The notes below the pieces were generated by a model, which was not told the DNA's origin, searched no databases, and saw only the letters and a program-made list of their open reading frames with translations. 64,000 nt of DNA, taken from Rhabdophis nuchalis (taxonomy: Eukaryota; Chordata; Lepidosauria; Squamata; Natricidae). Made by a program: the position numbers and the translations under genes. The stretch lies in the NCBI GenBank assembly GCA_039707465.1, contig CM077648.1, positions 21,390,119-21,454,118 of the forward strand, written 5' to 3'. Positions 31,993 through 43,612 of this stretch are shown here, piece after piece. Position 1 is the first letter of the stretch; each line of letters starts with the position of its first letter.

Positions 31993-32188
31993 CAACAGAA
32001 ACTTGAACGTCTGTCTGTGCTATACCTCGTCCTCCTCCTTCTTATATTTTAGTGGAATTGGGAACGTGCCTGTTTGAACCTCTTCTCAATGTTACTGGAT
32101 GTTTCGGTCTTTTAAAAATGTTTTACCTCGACTAGACTAGAATTGGCATCAAAAGGGGTACAACTAGAAAGGGGTACAACTGTAGATT
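31993..32188. other. Unassigned sequence
   Basis: A TTTTTCCTTC-poor, unremarkable spacer containing a duplicated AGAAAGGGGTACAACT-like unit near 32152-32185. Confidence 0.3.
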
Positions 32189-33113
32189 GTATCTACAGAT
32201 ACAATCAAGGTTTGCACGGGATAGGAAAAAGGAAGGTATTGCCAAAGATTACACAATATTAGATAAAGGTCTGATAGAGACAGAAGATAGGTCGATCAAA
32301 GCGCTGTATAGATTTTTGCTGGAATATAGGAAGAACATGTCCAAGAAACTATGGTCGCCTGGGTAAAAAATGTTGGTTATAATGTGGAATTGGCTAAATG
32401 GGAAAAACTTTGGATACTTAATCGGAAACTAACAATGGCCACGTCTTATAAAGAAAATCTGTATAAGATGTTCTACAAATGGCATCTTCTCCCAGCATGG
32501 CTCTCCAAAATGTTTATAAATTTGGCCCAAAATTGTTGGAAGTGCAAAAAAAATACCAGGCATCCTTTTATAATATATGGTGGACACGCAGTGAGGCAAA
32601 AAGATGCTGGGAAATGATACAATCATGGTTGGAACAAATGGTGGGAAATCAAATTTTGTTCAATCCAGAAATTTTTCTCCTAGGCCTAATACTGTAGGGG
32701 TGTAAGAAAGATGTGCTTTATCTAATTATACATGTACCAACTGTGGGGCATATAACTTATGTGCAGTATTGGAAAAAAGAAAATACACCATCAGAGTTGT
32801 ATACATTTAGGAAAATTTTGGCCTGTGCAGAAGCAGATAGGCTCACCCTTGAACTAAAAAATAAAGGGGAATTGGAATATTTTGAAGTTTGGAACAGATT
32901 TTATTATTGATATAAGACAAGGTGACAAGTCTGGTACAAACTGTAAAAAATGTGATTGGATATAAGGATAGATAATGCATTAAGTAGGCTAACAGTTATT
33001 GGATGAGATTATCTGTACATAATGTGATTTTATGGTCACTACGACTTTGCGGTGCTGCACTGTTTTAAATGTAAAAACAATGAAAATATATTTTAAAAAT
33101 AAATAAAAATGTT
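32189..33113 (+). mobile_element. L1 LINE 3' end (ORF2 C-terminus)
   Basis: Broken frames encode the L1 ORF2 C-terminal region: LYKMFYKWHLLP, LSKMF, then a CWKC zinc-knuckle-like motif (about 32537-32548), FYNIWWT, a KRCWEMIQSWL block and NPEIFLLG. At least one frameshift separates the first and second parts and stop codons occur throughout. It ends in a TTTTAAAAATAAATAAAAAT poly(A)-like tail. The copy is 5'-truncated and inactive. Confidence 0.82.
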
Positions 33114-33583
33114 TTACCCTGGCAAAGAGAGTCTGCATATCTCTGCAAAGATCATCTTCTTTACTCTCTCCATCCATATCTAGGATGGTAAAGTGACAAA
33201 GGTGTTGGATAAGGTCTGGGGAGCCCCAGTTTCAAGTGTCCTCTTACCCATGAAAATTCATGGCATGTTGAGAAGCTAACTACCAAGGTAACTGCAGCTA
33301 CAAAAATTCCTAGATGAGATACCGGTAGATTATCTGGACCTTTTACATCCAGGTTTCAGGCTCAGATACGGACAGATATGACATTTGTCTTACTTTTAGA
33401 GTAACAAGAACTAGATGGAGATAGAGTGTCCATTCCAACTCTTCTTGACCCCTCGACAGCTGTCAGTTACTATTGACTACAGTATCCTTTTGAGTTGGCT
33501 TCAGACCTGGGGTTGGGGGTGCATAATTTTATGCTGGTTCACCTCCTTCCTCTGATTTCTATCGGTGTTTGATAGGGAGTGAA
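33114..33583. other. Unassigned sequence
   Basis: No recognised element. Confidence 0.35.
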
Positions 33584-33820
33584 ATAGCAATAGCACTTAC
33601 ACTTATATACCGCTTCATAGTGCTTTTTACAGCCCTCTCTAAGCAGTTTACAGAGTCAGCATAATGCCCCCAACAATCTGGGTCCTCATTTTACCCACCT
33701 CAGAAGGATGGAAGGTTGAGTCAACCTTCAACTGGTGAGATTTGAACTGCAGAACTGCAGCTAGCAGTCAGCTGAAGTAGCCTGCAGTACTGCACTCTAA
33801 CCACTGCGCCACCTCCGCCA
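33584..33820 (-). mobile_element. tRNA-derived SINE with L2-like tail
   Basis: On the minus strand: GGTGGCGCAGTGGTTAGAGT (A-box-like head), GCAGTTCAAATCTCACC (B-box-like), the GTTGACTCAACCTTCCATCC body, TTGGGGGCATTATGCTGACT and a tail GAAGCGGTATATAAGTGTAA. The tail resembles the GGGCGGTATAAA end of L2-like LINEs. A related copy is at 43613. Confidence 0.85.
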
Positions 33821-35464
33821 CTTCAGAAAGTTATGTAGTTTGAACTATTCCTTTCCATATTAGGTGGTTTTACATCCTGGAAATACCAACCCAGACCCAG
33901 TCCTAATCTACTTTCTGAATTCGCTTATCTCTTTCAGAGATTTTTCATTCAAAATCAAGTCTACAAGGTATATTCCAAACAAATTCTTCCCAATTCTGGA
34001 AAATGGATCCCATATTTTGCCCGGAGTCATCATGGAAACACATCCCAGGTTCAAACAACCCAAATCGTATCTTCTCTGTAACTGATTGTTCATTTTCAAT
34101 ATTGCTCTTTCTCTTAAGTGACTATTCTGCAACATATCTTCCAACAGGAATGAATAAATAAGCATAACTTGGTCCTCCCAGTTCCTTCAGATTTCTACCC
34201 AGAACTTTTGGGTTCCTTGCCTTATACTATTGTATTATTTTTAAATGTATTAAAACTTATAGACCCCAGAGAAATTACAGGAAATAAGTTGAGATTCTCC
34301 CCTATTGCATGATGAATAGGAATGATTTGCACAGAATATTAAATGATTGCTTGATGCCTCTGTTTTAGCATACAATATAGCAATAAGCACTATATGAATT
34401 CAAAATGCAATTCATAAACCTCAACTGTTTCCTGAAATGAAATGATTGCCTGAATGCTTCCGTAGTGTTTCCATGGTCTATGACCACCTTCAGGAGCAGA
34501 GTGGAATACTGTTATTATATTACATGCATTTCAATAGGCTCAGTCCATGTATTTAGAAGCAGATAAAATAATATTCCCTTCCAAATATTATACACAACTA
34601 CGGTACAATTTTACTGATCATACAGTATGTGAGCTATGTACAACATGAGAGACAATTTAAAGGTTGAATGAACTGAGCTGATAAGTATCTACAAATTGTC
34701 AGCAATTCTTGAAATGAAAAAAAACCCTACATTAATTCCATCATTTATTTTTTTCTTTTATGCTTGTCATTTTATCACAGGTTACTGACTCCGGGATATA
34801 GATTCAGATAATGACAAATTTCTTTAATAGTGAAGAAGCAATCTTTCCCAACAGCATATACAGCATCAAGAGAATAACAGAGAAACAATTAGCACTTTTA
34901 ATTTGATTTTTTCAATTATATTTTCAGCACTTTTGAAAGCAAAACCCAACTGAAAATGAAGTATAGCACTTGAAATTCTACTGTTTATGGAGCTGAGAGA
35001 ATTAAAGCAGCCTCAGAGAAAGTATTAACTAAATGTATTCACACCTTAGATGGCACACTGAACTTGGAATTACATAGTAGGGGTTTTTCTTTCTTTCTTT
35101 TTAAATTATCCTGGCTCTGCCTCTGAAATCCAAAATAAGTCCAGATTTAATTGGAAACTATATTTCAGAAGCAGAAGGATTATGAAGACTCAGACAGAGT
35201 GAATCTAGAGCTTAGAGTTCAGAACACATGCCACCCAAATATTACAATTCCAAGTAGACCATAGAAAATAGTAAACAGTAAGCATATCAGTGAACTGCTG
35301 TCCGGTTTATATCCTTCCCTTTAATCCCATCTCATATTCCCTTATAGGGCCGCATTCATAATTGTCATGCCTGCTGCGTTGAGTTATGACTCACATGTGG
35401 CCTGAACAGAAGAACCGAAGAACAATGAAGAACAGAAGAACATCAGAAGAACAGAAGAGCGGAG
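33821..35464. other. Repeat-poor block
   Basis: About 1.6 kb. No TE is recognised up to a purine-rich GAACAGAAGAAC-type run at 35404-35462. The portion 34300-35060 is AT-rich with many TAAT/ATTA cores and is a weak candidate for conserved non-coding DNA. Confidence 0.4.
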
Positions 35465-35561
35465 GAACAATGGAATAGCTTGCCTTCAGAAATTTGGGGG
35501 GTCCATCACTGGAGGCTGTCAAAAATAGACAGGACAACCATTTGTCTGAAATGGTATAGGG

Positions 35562-36062
35562 CAGCTAATCTTTTTCTCGTCGTGTGCCGAAAGCATGTAC
35601 GCACATGCGCAAAAGTGGGTACATGCACCCACACCCATAATGCAATGCACTCACATACACACACCCTGTTTTGGGCCTGGAAGGCCTCCTGCACCAACCT
35701 GGAAACCAAAACAGGGTGCGGGGGTGCTGCATGTGTCCCCAAAATGCAATGTGAGGACATCCACGCATGCGCCCCAACCCTGTGCATGCATGGCAGAGAC
35801 CCAAAGACCAGCTGGCACACGTGCATGCGCAGTGGAGAAGGGCGAGGGCCGGGGTGCCCACAGATCCAATTCAATTCAATTTATATACTGCCCTTCTCCC
35901 TTCTGGGACTCAGGGCGGTGCACAGCCATAGTAAAAATAGGTAGTACAGAAACTAAAATGATATATTAAAATGTATTAAATGTATTGGCCTGCAGTTAAA
36001 ACCCCCGTACTAAAATCAATTAAAAACTATGTAGCATTCGTGCCATAGGTTCACCATCACAG
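35562..36062. mobile_element. hAT-type MITE inside CR1
   Basis: The right end GTGCCATAGGTTCACCATCA matches the CAGTGATGGCGAACC family at 31525. The left end CAGCTAATCTTTTTC is a deleted form. Flanks GTATAGGG (35554-35561) and GCATAGCG (36063-36070) match at 6 of 8. The interior has CACCCACACCC.TAATGC and GTGCATGC blocks, and an L2-like tail is nested at about 35868-36030. Confidence 0.78.
35868..36030 (-). mobile_element. L2-like LINE tail, nested twice
   Basis: Minus-strand order: GCACCGCCCTGAGTCCC, AGAAGGGAGAAGGGCAGTAT and ATAAATTGAATTGAATTG at 35868-35930 mark the L2-like end in reverse. It lies within the hAT element that is itself within CR1: three layers. Confidence 0.6.
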
Positions 36063-36135
36063 GCATAGCGTCTCCTGCTTGAGCAGGGAATGAGGCCAGA
36101 AACCTCCAAAGTCCTTTCCAACTCTATTATTCTAT

Positions 36136-36630
36136 GTTCTAATCAGCAACTACATGTGGGATTTAAATTAGGGATGATGATGGTGATATTTCTATAACAT
36201 ATTTACATTTGGTCAACTCAAGGTGGTGAAGATACCTAATTATTCTAGTCTCCTATTTTCCCCAATGATTTATCAGCAGAAGGGATTGCAGTCCATTAAC
36301 TGAGACAATTGAATGAGAATCTACATAGTCCGGGCCTAGAAAATCAAGTATCAATAGGATGCCAATCCTGTGGTATTACATAATGCAAAGCTCTCAAATC
36401 TGATATGTATTTTCAATCTGATCAATTTCTTTCTAACAAAGATGACCGCTTATCATCTGGAAAAGAGTTAATACATTCAAGTTTAATTGATAATATTAAA
36501 TTAAAAATAATACTTAATGGCTGTTGGAGATTCAATATATTAAGAAAGTGTTTTCCAATACTGGAAATTTTAAAAATTAATGGCAGTTCAATTGGTAGCT
36601 TATTAATTTTGTAATCTGTATTAAGCATTG
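36136..36630. other. Unassigned AT-rich sequence
   Basis: A weak resemblance to the SINE at 57517 (CAACTCAAGGTGG and CTCCTATTTTCCCCA near 36210-36265) is the only hint of a repeat. Confidence 0.35.
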
Positions 36631-37004
36631 TAGTGGCACCTCAGTACTTGACTGCTTCAAAATTTGTCGAATTTGGTATTTGATACATTTTGACACAAAA
36701 ATGTCTTGGTATTCATCATTTCTTTGGTACTTGACACACTGTGATAAGAAAATGGAGACAGTGGAGAATGGACAGGAAGTCGGCCATGCTAGGAAGGTTG
36801 TCACAAAAGAAGGAGGGAGATGACTGCAGAGGACAGACAGGAAGTCAGCCATGCTGGGAAAATATTTGATATAGGAAAAGGAAGTCCTTCCTAGCTGAAA
36901 CAAAATATCACATGTTAAGTCATGTGGTTTCTTTGGCACTCGTCGTTTTTAGTACTTGTCGCATCTACCGGAACCAATTAACAATGAGTACCAAGGTAGC
37001 ACTG
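36631..37004. mobile_element. Tc1/mariner or pogo-like MITE
   Basis: Left TAGTGGCACCTCAGTACTTG and right GAGTACCAAGGTAGCACTG are inverted, with TA after the right end at 37005-37006. TTGGTACTTGACACA and TTTAGTACTTGTCGCATC are subterminal repeats. There is an internal direct duplication of GGACAGGAAGTCGGCCATGC-like sequence near 36771 and 36836. Confidence 0.72.
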
Positions 37005-37093
37005 TATTTTCTCATATTGTGCTTTATCTTGTTATTTCAATGCTTTAGTATTACAAATGGTTTAACTCTGCTTGGTTATCCAATAAATTGAAC

Positions 37094-37383
37094 CAGGGGT
37101 GGGTTGCTTGCCAGCATTACTGCTGGTTCGGCACACAAACATTTTTGCGCACTCACTTTGCTCATCTGAGCATGCGCAAAATGTTTAAAAAGGAAAAAAA
37201 GTACATTTCTACAATGAAAATTATTCTGTGCATGCACAGAACCAAAAATCAAGATGGCACCGCTGTAGGAGAACCTGTTTGGGGCGTGGCAGACCTGGGT
37301 CGCTGCAAGGTTCTAGCGACCCAGGCTGCCAAATTACTACTGGTTCAGCTGAATTGGTAGGAAACGGTAGGAACCCACCTCTG
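37094..37383. mobile_element. hAT-like MITE, CAGNGGTGGG family
   Basis: CAGGGGTGGGTTGC and GGAACCCACCTCTG termini, flanks AATTGAAC (37086-37093) and AACTGAAC (37384-37391), matching at 7 of 8. The interior has TTTGCGCACTCA, CATGCGCAAAATG, CTGTGCATGCACAG and GGCGTGGCAGACCTGGGTCG. Confidence 0.88.
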
Positions 37384-37391
37384 AACTGAAC

Positions 37392-38667
37392 TTAATAAAA
37401 ATACAGAAAACCGTATAATATTAACATCTTTGTACATTTGATTTTGTCTTGCAATATACCAGAAAAGCATATTTGAATTTGACAAGAGGTGTCTTTTTAT
37501 TAGTGGCATTCTTTACTAATTGTCTAAGAGGGCAAAATGAAGCATGTTGTTTCTGTGGATGGCTTTCATATTAAAGTAACTATTAGCTATCTGCCAAAAG
37601 TGAGGTGACTCGTAAGTACAAGGCTTGTGAAACCATATATCAGTGAGAAAGTTTTATAGCTTTAGGGTTGCTTGCAAATCAATTCCTTGGAGTGGGGCAG
37701 CCATTAGTAGCTTTTAAGACTGCCTAGAGCTGTGTCATTCACTGTTGTTTTGATCCATTAATGCATTAATGGTATGCATAAGGCTGACATAACTTGTCTG
37801 AAATGCTATTATTGTAATTATTTGACATCTTTGACTGGACAGCAAAATTAAGAATGGTAACAAAGGAGTATGTAAATATTAAGACATCCTTTGAGCATTC
37901 ATTTGTTACCAACAGCACATAATCAGGAAGATTTAAAAAATCTTTGATATCAGTATGGTATGCAAGAAATCCTCCCAAAGGAAATAATCATGGAACAAGG
38001 GGAGAGTTGCATGAAATTGATGATATGTATACCCATCTAATCTTGTTTCAGTAGAATATGGTTGAAAAGCCACAATGTAGTGAAGACTATCAGATTTTAT
38101 GGTCTACTAAGTTCCTTAACAATTGCAAAGCTAGATTCCTGATTACCTATTATGAAAAAGTCCATTATAAATTGAAACTAATAATAAGAGTGGCAGATTT
38201 TGTATAATTTTTCATGCTATAACAGAGTTCCCCACTGGAATTTAACCTAGGATAATTATTACCAAATATAATCTTAGAAAGTATAGCAATTAAGGTTTGC
38301 CAGTGGCTATGAAATCAAATGAGAATCATTCGTACTCCTGCTCCTCTTTTTTTCATTTCAGCAAAACTGGGATGTGACTTAGTAACTGAGTTCTTCTGTG
38401 ATCCCAGGAAATGAATGAAGAAAAATGGGGAATGCCAAAAAGTCAGAATATGACAGGAGAAAGAATAATATCCTTGAGCAGAGAATATGGACATAGTCTA
38501 ATTTTTGGCACTTTTTTATATTAATTAAAAGGAACTACTCCCAAAAATCACTTCCTCCATGCAACTGCAAAATTAACAGCTACGCAACAAACTCTCAGGA
38601 GCAAGGCATCCCCCCCACATGGAAGAATGGCCCAGTCTTGAAATGTCCATATTATCTAAGACAAACC
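37392..38667. other. Repeat-poor block
   Basis: About 1.3 kb with no TE signature. TTAATGCATTAATGGTATGC near 37757 and further TAAT cores to 37980 give it conserved-non-coding-like composition. Confidence 0.4.
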
Positions 38668-38675
38668 AGCTAGGG

Positions 38676-38941
38676 CAGAGAGGGGTTGCTCCCGGTTTGG
38701 CCCGGTTCGTCCAAACTGGTAGTGGTGATTCAGCCTGGGTCGCAGAACCAGCAGCGACTCTGGCTGGCCATGCCCCGAATCGGTTCCCTGGTCTCATCTG
38801 CCATTGCGAACATGTTTATGTGCATGCGCAGAACAAATCACAGTCAACTGCACATGCATAAGCAATACGTGACGTGAGCAATGCGTGGTGTGCGCACGCA
38901 CAAAGCAAACCGGTACCAACAGGTACAGGAACCTGCCCTTG
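38676..38941. mobile_element. hAT-like MITE, CAGNGGTGGG family
   Basis: CAGAGAGGGGTTGCTCCC and GGAACCTGCCCTTG ends; flanks AGCTAGGG (38668-38675) and AGATAGGG (38942-38949), matching at 7 of 8. It shares GCCTGGGTCGCAGAACCAGC and the GTGCATGCGCAGAAC stretch with 15082-15491. Confidence 0.85.
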
Positions 38942-38949
38942 AGATAGGG

Positions 38950-40363
38950 TAAGTATAACATGATAGTTTGTGCTTTGCACAGTGGCACTTACTTGTTTTG
39001 TGCATTATGGTTTTTGTATTATTCCCCCAATCAGTCCTCTAAGATTTATTTTCATTGCACAGATAAAGATTATTGATTATCCTGTTGAGCCCCATTCCTG
39101 CACACCACCAATGTTAGTAAGTGCTTTGCAATGTTCATGTTTTGAATTTTAAAATTACCTTTGTCCTCCCTTATTAATTAGGTCAGTCCAATCATATCTG
39201 TCTTTGAGGGCTTTGCAGACCTTGGAGTTGCTTATAGTCTCAAGCTCAGACTGGATAATTTCCTTATGGGAACAAATGATCCATCTATAGGAAACTCTTG
39301 ATTTGTGCCCTGTCTCCCGCCTGTGGAAACAGATATCCTTGGACTCCAGAGCAGTCAATGATCTGCCTATGATACTGAGACCATTGGGCTCTGTCCAATG
39401 ACACTTCTATCTGCTGCTTGTGACTTCTGTTACAAAAAACTTCTTGTAGGCAAGTTTTCAAGAGATTTGGGAGTGCTCAAAACTGCATGTTTTGATCACA
39501 CTCTGCCTGCCATTGCTTGTGATAGTATGATTAAGTAAATGCCTTTGTAAATGAATTCCTTTGTACATGTTTGTATCTGGTCTAGAACGAGAAAAACTTT
39601 GAGGACAGGGTATCAGAAATGAGAACTGGACGGATGTTCAGTTTACCATCCTTCAAAATAATCTAGCCCTTTTCCCCTAGTCATTCTAGACAGTGAGATG
39701 GATGGCATATAAATAACATTGAAAATAATAATAAAATAAAATAATTCTCTCTTTGTTCCATCACTAATTTGATTTCCATTTTTCCTCTAATTTAGAATTT
39801 TTCAACCCTTGAGGGATACTGAGGCAGCCCCCTCCCTTATTATCCTTTGCCATTCTAATCACACATCCACTCCTCTGCTATTAAACTTCATCTCCTCAAA
39901 AGCAATCCATACCAAAACTGACTACCTAAAACATTCAATAATTCCCAATCTCAATCCATTCTGAAACCGCACATTGAATGCATCCACATTCTGGACCAAC
40001 AGCTCAGTCGTCTATGTCACAGATGGTGTTAAGCATCCGTATTAATGCTAACATTATACTGGGCTGATATCAAGAATTATTCTGTTGAAAAATATTCCTT
40101 TGACTATATGATTGTTTTCTATTAACGCCTGTTATAAATTTCCTTTCTGTTACATTACACATTATTATTTCGTAATGATTCCTGGATTCATTCAATTCAT
40201 CATAGCCACATAGAGGGTTACATATACCCTTAGGGGCTCAGATTATTCAGGTTATTCAATCCTGAGAAAATAATATAACCTAGTTAAAACAAATGTAAAC
40301 GGTTTAATTTTAGCAGAAAAATACTGCTATTCATTTCTGCAGTAATTCTGTAGTAATAAATCT
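38950..40363. other. Mostly unassigned sequence
   Basis: The only element hint is a decayed L2-like tail at about 39690-39745 (GAGATGGATGGCATATAAAT followed by AATAATAAAATAAAA). The remainder has no recognised repeat or exon. Confidence 0.4.
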
Positions 40364-40790
40364 GCAGGCCATGTTGCAAGGATGCCAGACCATCACATTC
40401 CCAAACAGCTCCTCTATGGTGAGCTGTCTCAAGGAAAGCAATCTCAAGGGGGACAAAGAAAGTGATACAAAGACACATTGAAAGCCTCCTTCAAGTCCCT
40501 GGATATTGACACCATCTCCTGGGAAACCCTGGCACAAGATAGATTGACATGGCGCATGCTGATCCACCAAGGCTGCCAGACATCTGAGGACAGAAGAACA
40601 ACCATTGCACAAGAGAAGCGAGCACTCTGAAAAGCCAGAGCTGCAAATGCTGCAACAATAGTGCCCAACATGTGGTAGAAGATTTCGTGCCCGTATAAGC
40701 CTTACCAGCCACCTGCAGAAACATCGTGGACAGCTCACAACCTGATTGGTGTCAAGGTCCTCTTTGAACACAATGGCAAACATCAATTTG
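40364..40790 (+). mobile_element. LINE ORF C-terminus with C2H2-like finger, degenerate
   Basis: The plus strand encodes RMPDHHIPKQLLYGELSQGK, a YKDTL/ISWETLAQDRLTWR region, EDRRTTIAQEKRA and, after a 1-base frame change near 40663, CGRRFRARISLTSHLQKH. The last piece fits a terminal C2H2-type finger found in some non-LTR retrotransposon ORFs. At least two in-frame stops and one frameshift break it. The clade is not certain. The 151-codon minus-strand frame here is a shadow. Confidence 0.7.
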
Positions 40791-41143
40791 AAGGAAATAA
40801 AAATTAAAAGAATGGAAAAGATAAAATTCTCAGAAATATGGCAAATATGGCATTTGCCTTATACAATATAATTAGGAATCCATTAACCATTTTAAGCAGT
40901 ATCTGAAAACCTAAAACCAACTTCACTTTCGTCTACGTTCGAGACTATTAATTTTGTCTCTACCCTCTTTCTGGCCTAAATTATTCTTGTTCAAGAAAAA
41001 AATAGTGATCAAAATGTTTTTTCTGGTATTGGAAAATATATATGAGGACACCTCATATTCATATTAATGAAGACCATCTTGTTTTATTTCCAAAATAAAA
41101 ATCACCTTTGGTTGTTGTCTTAGGAGATAACTGATACATGAGC
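40791..41143. other. Unassigned AT-rich sequence
   Basis: No recognised element. Confidence 0.35.
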
Positions 41144-41145
41144 TA

Positions 41146-41376
41146 CAGTGATCCCTCGTTTTTCGCGGTTAATGGGGACCGGAACCTTCCGCGAAAACTG
41201 AAAAACCGCGAAGTAGGATTCGCACCGGAAACTTGAGTTGGTGGACATCGTTTAAAGCAAGCACTAGGGGGCGCTTGCCTCCTTCCGGTGCATTTTTTTT
41301 CTATTCTGTATTTTTGAAAAACCCGCGAAGCACTGAAGCCGCGAAACATGAAGCCGCGAAAAACGAGGGATCACTG
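41146..41376. mobile_element. pogo/Tigger-like MITE
   Basis: CAGTGATCCCTCGTTTTTCG and CGAAAAACGAGGGATCACTG are perfect 20-bp inverted termini, with TA at 41144-41145 and 41377-41378. CGCGAA motifs repeat near both ends. The 231-bp copy has no transposase. Perfect termini point to relative youth. Confidence 0.93.
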
Positions 41377-41515
41377 TATTCTTCTTTCAAGGTCATGTGT
41401 TAGTTCTTACCAAAATGATCCAAAGGCAGCACTTTGGTAATTTCAAATGCATTGCCATTTCTTAATTACATAACTTCAACAACTACAGATTTCAGAAGAC
41501 ATTTTTAAAAAATGC

Positions 41516-41973
41516 TTAGGACCTGGGTACTTACGAGATCGCCTTCTGCCACCGAGAGCCTCCCACCGGCCCGTATGCTCCCATAGAGAGGGTCTCCTCA
41601 TGGTGCCGTCGGCTAGACTGTTGACTGGCGACACCCAGGGAGAGAGCCTTCTCCGTGGGAACACCGGTCCTCTGGAACGAATTGCCCCTGGAATTAAGAA
41701 CTATCCCTGACTTACGCACCTTCCGCCGTGCTCTCAAAACCTTTTTTTTCCAACAAGCAGGGCTGGCATAAAAATTATTTTTAAATTACAAATTTTTATT
41801 AATTTTAATCAGGGTTGGTTGGGTTTTATCACTGTTAGGCCAAATTGTTTAATATGTCTTTTAAAACTTTTAAAACTTTTATATATTTGTTTTACTCTGG
41901 CTGTACACCCCCCTGAGTCCTTCGGGAGTAGGGCAGTATAAAAAACTAATAAAACCTAAACCTAAACCTAAAA
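41516..41973 (+). mobile_element. L2-like LINE 3' end
   Basis: Coding remnants at 41520-41745 (blocks RDRLLPPRASHRP, SARLLTGDTQGES and PLERIAPG) precede a stop region, a 3' UTR and the tail CCCCCCTGAGTCCTTCGGG, GTAGGGCAGTATAAAA with a short (CCTAAA)3 end. The tail matches the other L2-like ends here. 5'-truncated and inactive. The clade name is from memory of squamate LINE tails. Confidence 0.68.
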
Positions 41974-43612
41974 GAAAAGAGTATTGCCATTGTTGGGAAC
42001 ATGACTTATGAAAAACTTCAGAGATTTCGATAATCGTGCTGACTTCCTCCCAGGTGTATATTAACTCAGTTAATATACTTCTTTACACAGATGAAAAAGA
42101 AATACGCTACACTAATCAGCTGATATTAATTCTAGAACCTAGATGGAAGTGTGATTATCATGCTATTGAAGATAGATCAAAGCTACTCTTGACTTGGATT
42201 TTGTTCAGGGTTTTCAATTGTAAATATACTTGCTTTCCATTTACTTCACTTTCTCAAGGTCCAGTTCTCAGAAAGTGGAAAGAATGTTGATGCCTAAGCT
42301 CTTGACCTTAAAAGCACAGCCATTGTTATGATCAAAGTCAAATTCTTTTAAGAGTGACACAGACTAGCAATGGAGAGCACTGAAATGGAATTACTTTCTT
42401 TTAAGAGTCTGAGTGGGAAGATTTCTTAATATTACACAAAAAGATTTAATCACAAATGACTCACAAAGGAACCATGCTGTTGAAATCAGTGGAACAAAGC
42501 CAGTTTAAATGGACTGTTAATTGTTCCCAGTCTTACAATTTAGTCCATTTAGTAGGAAAAAGGTAATCCCAAGCATTTTAGTTGACACCAGATAGGACAT
42601 TTAAAGAACACATATAACCAAATTTTATACGAGCACTCTTACCTATTTTCTATGCCTATAGCACAATTAAAAGTTAATAGATATTTTTCACAATTAATAA
42701 AATGGTAATGGATAATGGAAACAATGAAAAAAGCCAAAATTTATCAGAACAGCTTCACAATGTCGCAAAGTGATTACAGCATGTACACTTAAGATAATAA
42801 ATATGTACAGTGCCTATAATTACTTATTCAATGTGATTCTGGTGCTTTGTTCCATGGAAGATAAGTTTATTGGCATTTTTGTCAAACCTAAGTAACCAAA
42901 CAGCTTATGTAATAATGCATTATTATTATATGTGTATATCTAGATAAATTTAATTACCAACAGAAACTCATTTCTATATACAGGATTTCAGAAACACATT
43001 TCCCACTGATCTACAATTGTCTGCTCTGATTGGTAAAGAACAAGGCAAGGTCACAAGATATATTACCAAATCTTATGCTCCAAAACATGTTCTATCATTC
43101 ACTTATGATCCTTCCATTTCATACGATTTCAAAAAGTTTAGACTGAAGGCAAATAGTTTATTGAAATTAAGCAAGTGTGCCGCCCTTGAGCCCACGTTGT
43201 GCATCATCTTGAGTTTCAGAGAAAACTGGTAAAATATAAATGTCAACAAGCAGGTACATGATTAGGAAAAAAATGGTCTAATTGTTTACCAAGTAATCCT
43301 GAATTATCTGGCAGATCAGTAATTGATAGGATTGAAGTTTCTATTAAGTGTAATTGGAGATTTTGTAATTTAAAACATAAAATGACATACTCTAGAACTA
43401 AAATTTACTTATCACTTTATTTCTACAGTAGTTCCAAATCTGGTTTTTATAGTGTTATTGCCCGATTAACTCATGGAAATTATCCTGTGAAATTCTAGGC
43501 ATAGTTGTTTGCTGCTTGCCTTATATTCATATTTAACTTCTTCACTAACATGAACAATGGAATTAGCCTGCTGATTATGAACAAGTGTGGGGCACTATGT
43601 TGCAGACAGATA
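41974..43612. other. Repeat-poor block
   Basis: About 1.6 kb with no recognised TE or exon. Confidence 0.4.

Larger units (their letters stand above)
35465..36135 (+). mobile_element. CR1 LINE 3' end split by a hAT element
   Basis: CR1 sequence (GGAACAATGGAATAGCTTGC, then CATTTGTCTGAAATGGTATA) stops at 35561 and resumes at 36063 with TCTCCTGCTTGAGCAGGGAA and CTTTCCAACTCTATTATTC. The 501 bp between is a hAT-type insertion. Only the last C-terminal codons and 3' UTR of CR1 are present. Confidence 0.82.

Noticed and set aside
35480..35944. 154-codon frame with Cys and His residues
   Set aside because: It crosses CR1, hAT and L2-like boundaries. The Cys/His content comes from TGCATG-rich DNA and has no regular finger spacing.
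40331..40786. 151-codon minus-strand frame
   Set aside because: The recognisable LINE protein is on the plus strand at the same place; this frame is its shadow.
41957..41973. CCTAAA repeats as interstitial telomere sequence
   Set aside because: Vertebrate telomeres are CCCTAA units; these three CCTAAA units are the slipped tail of a LINE.
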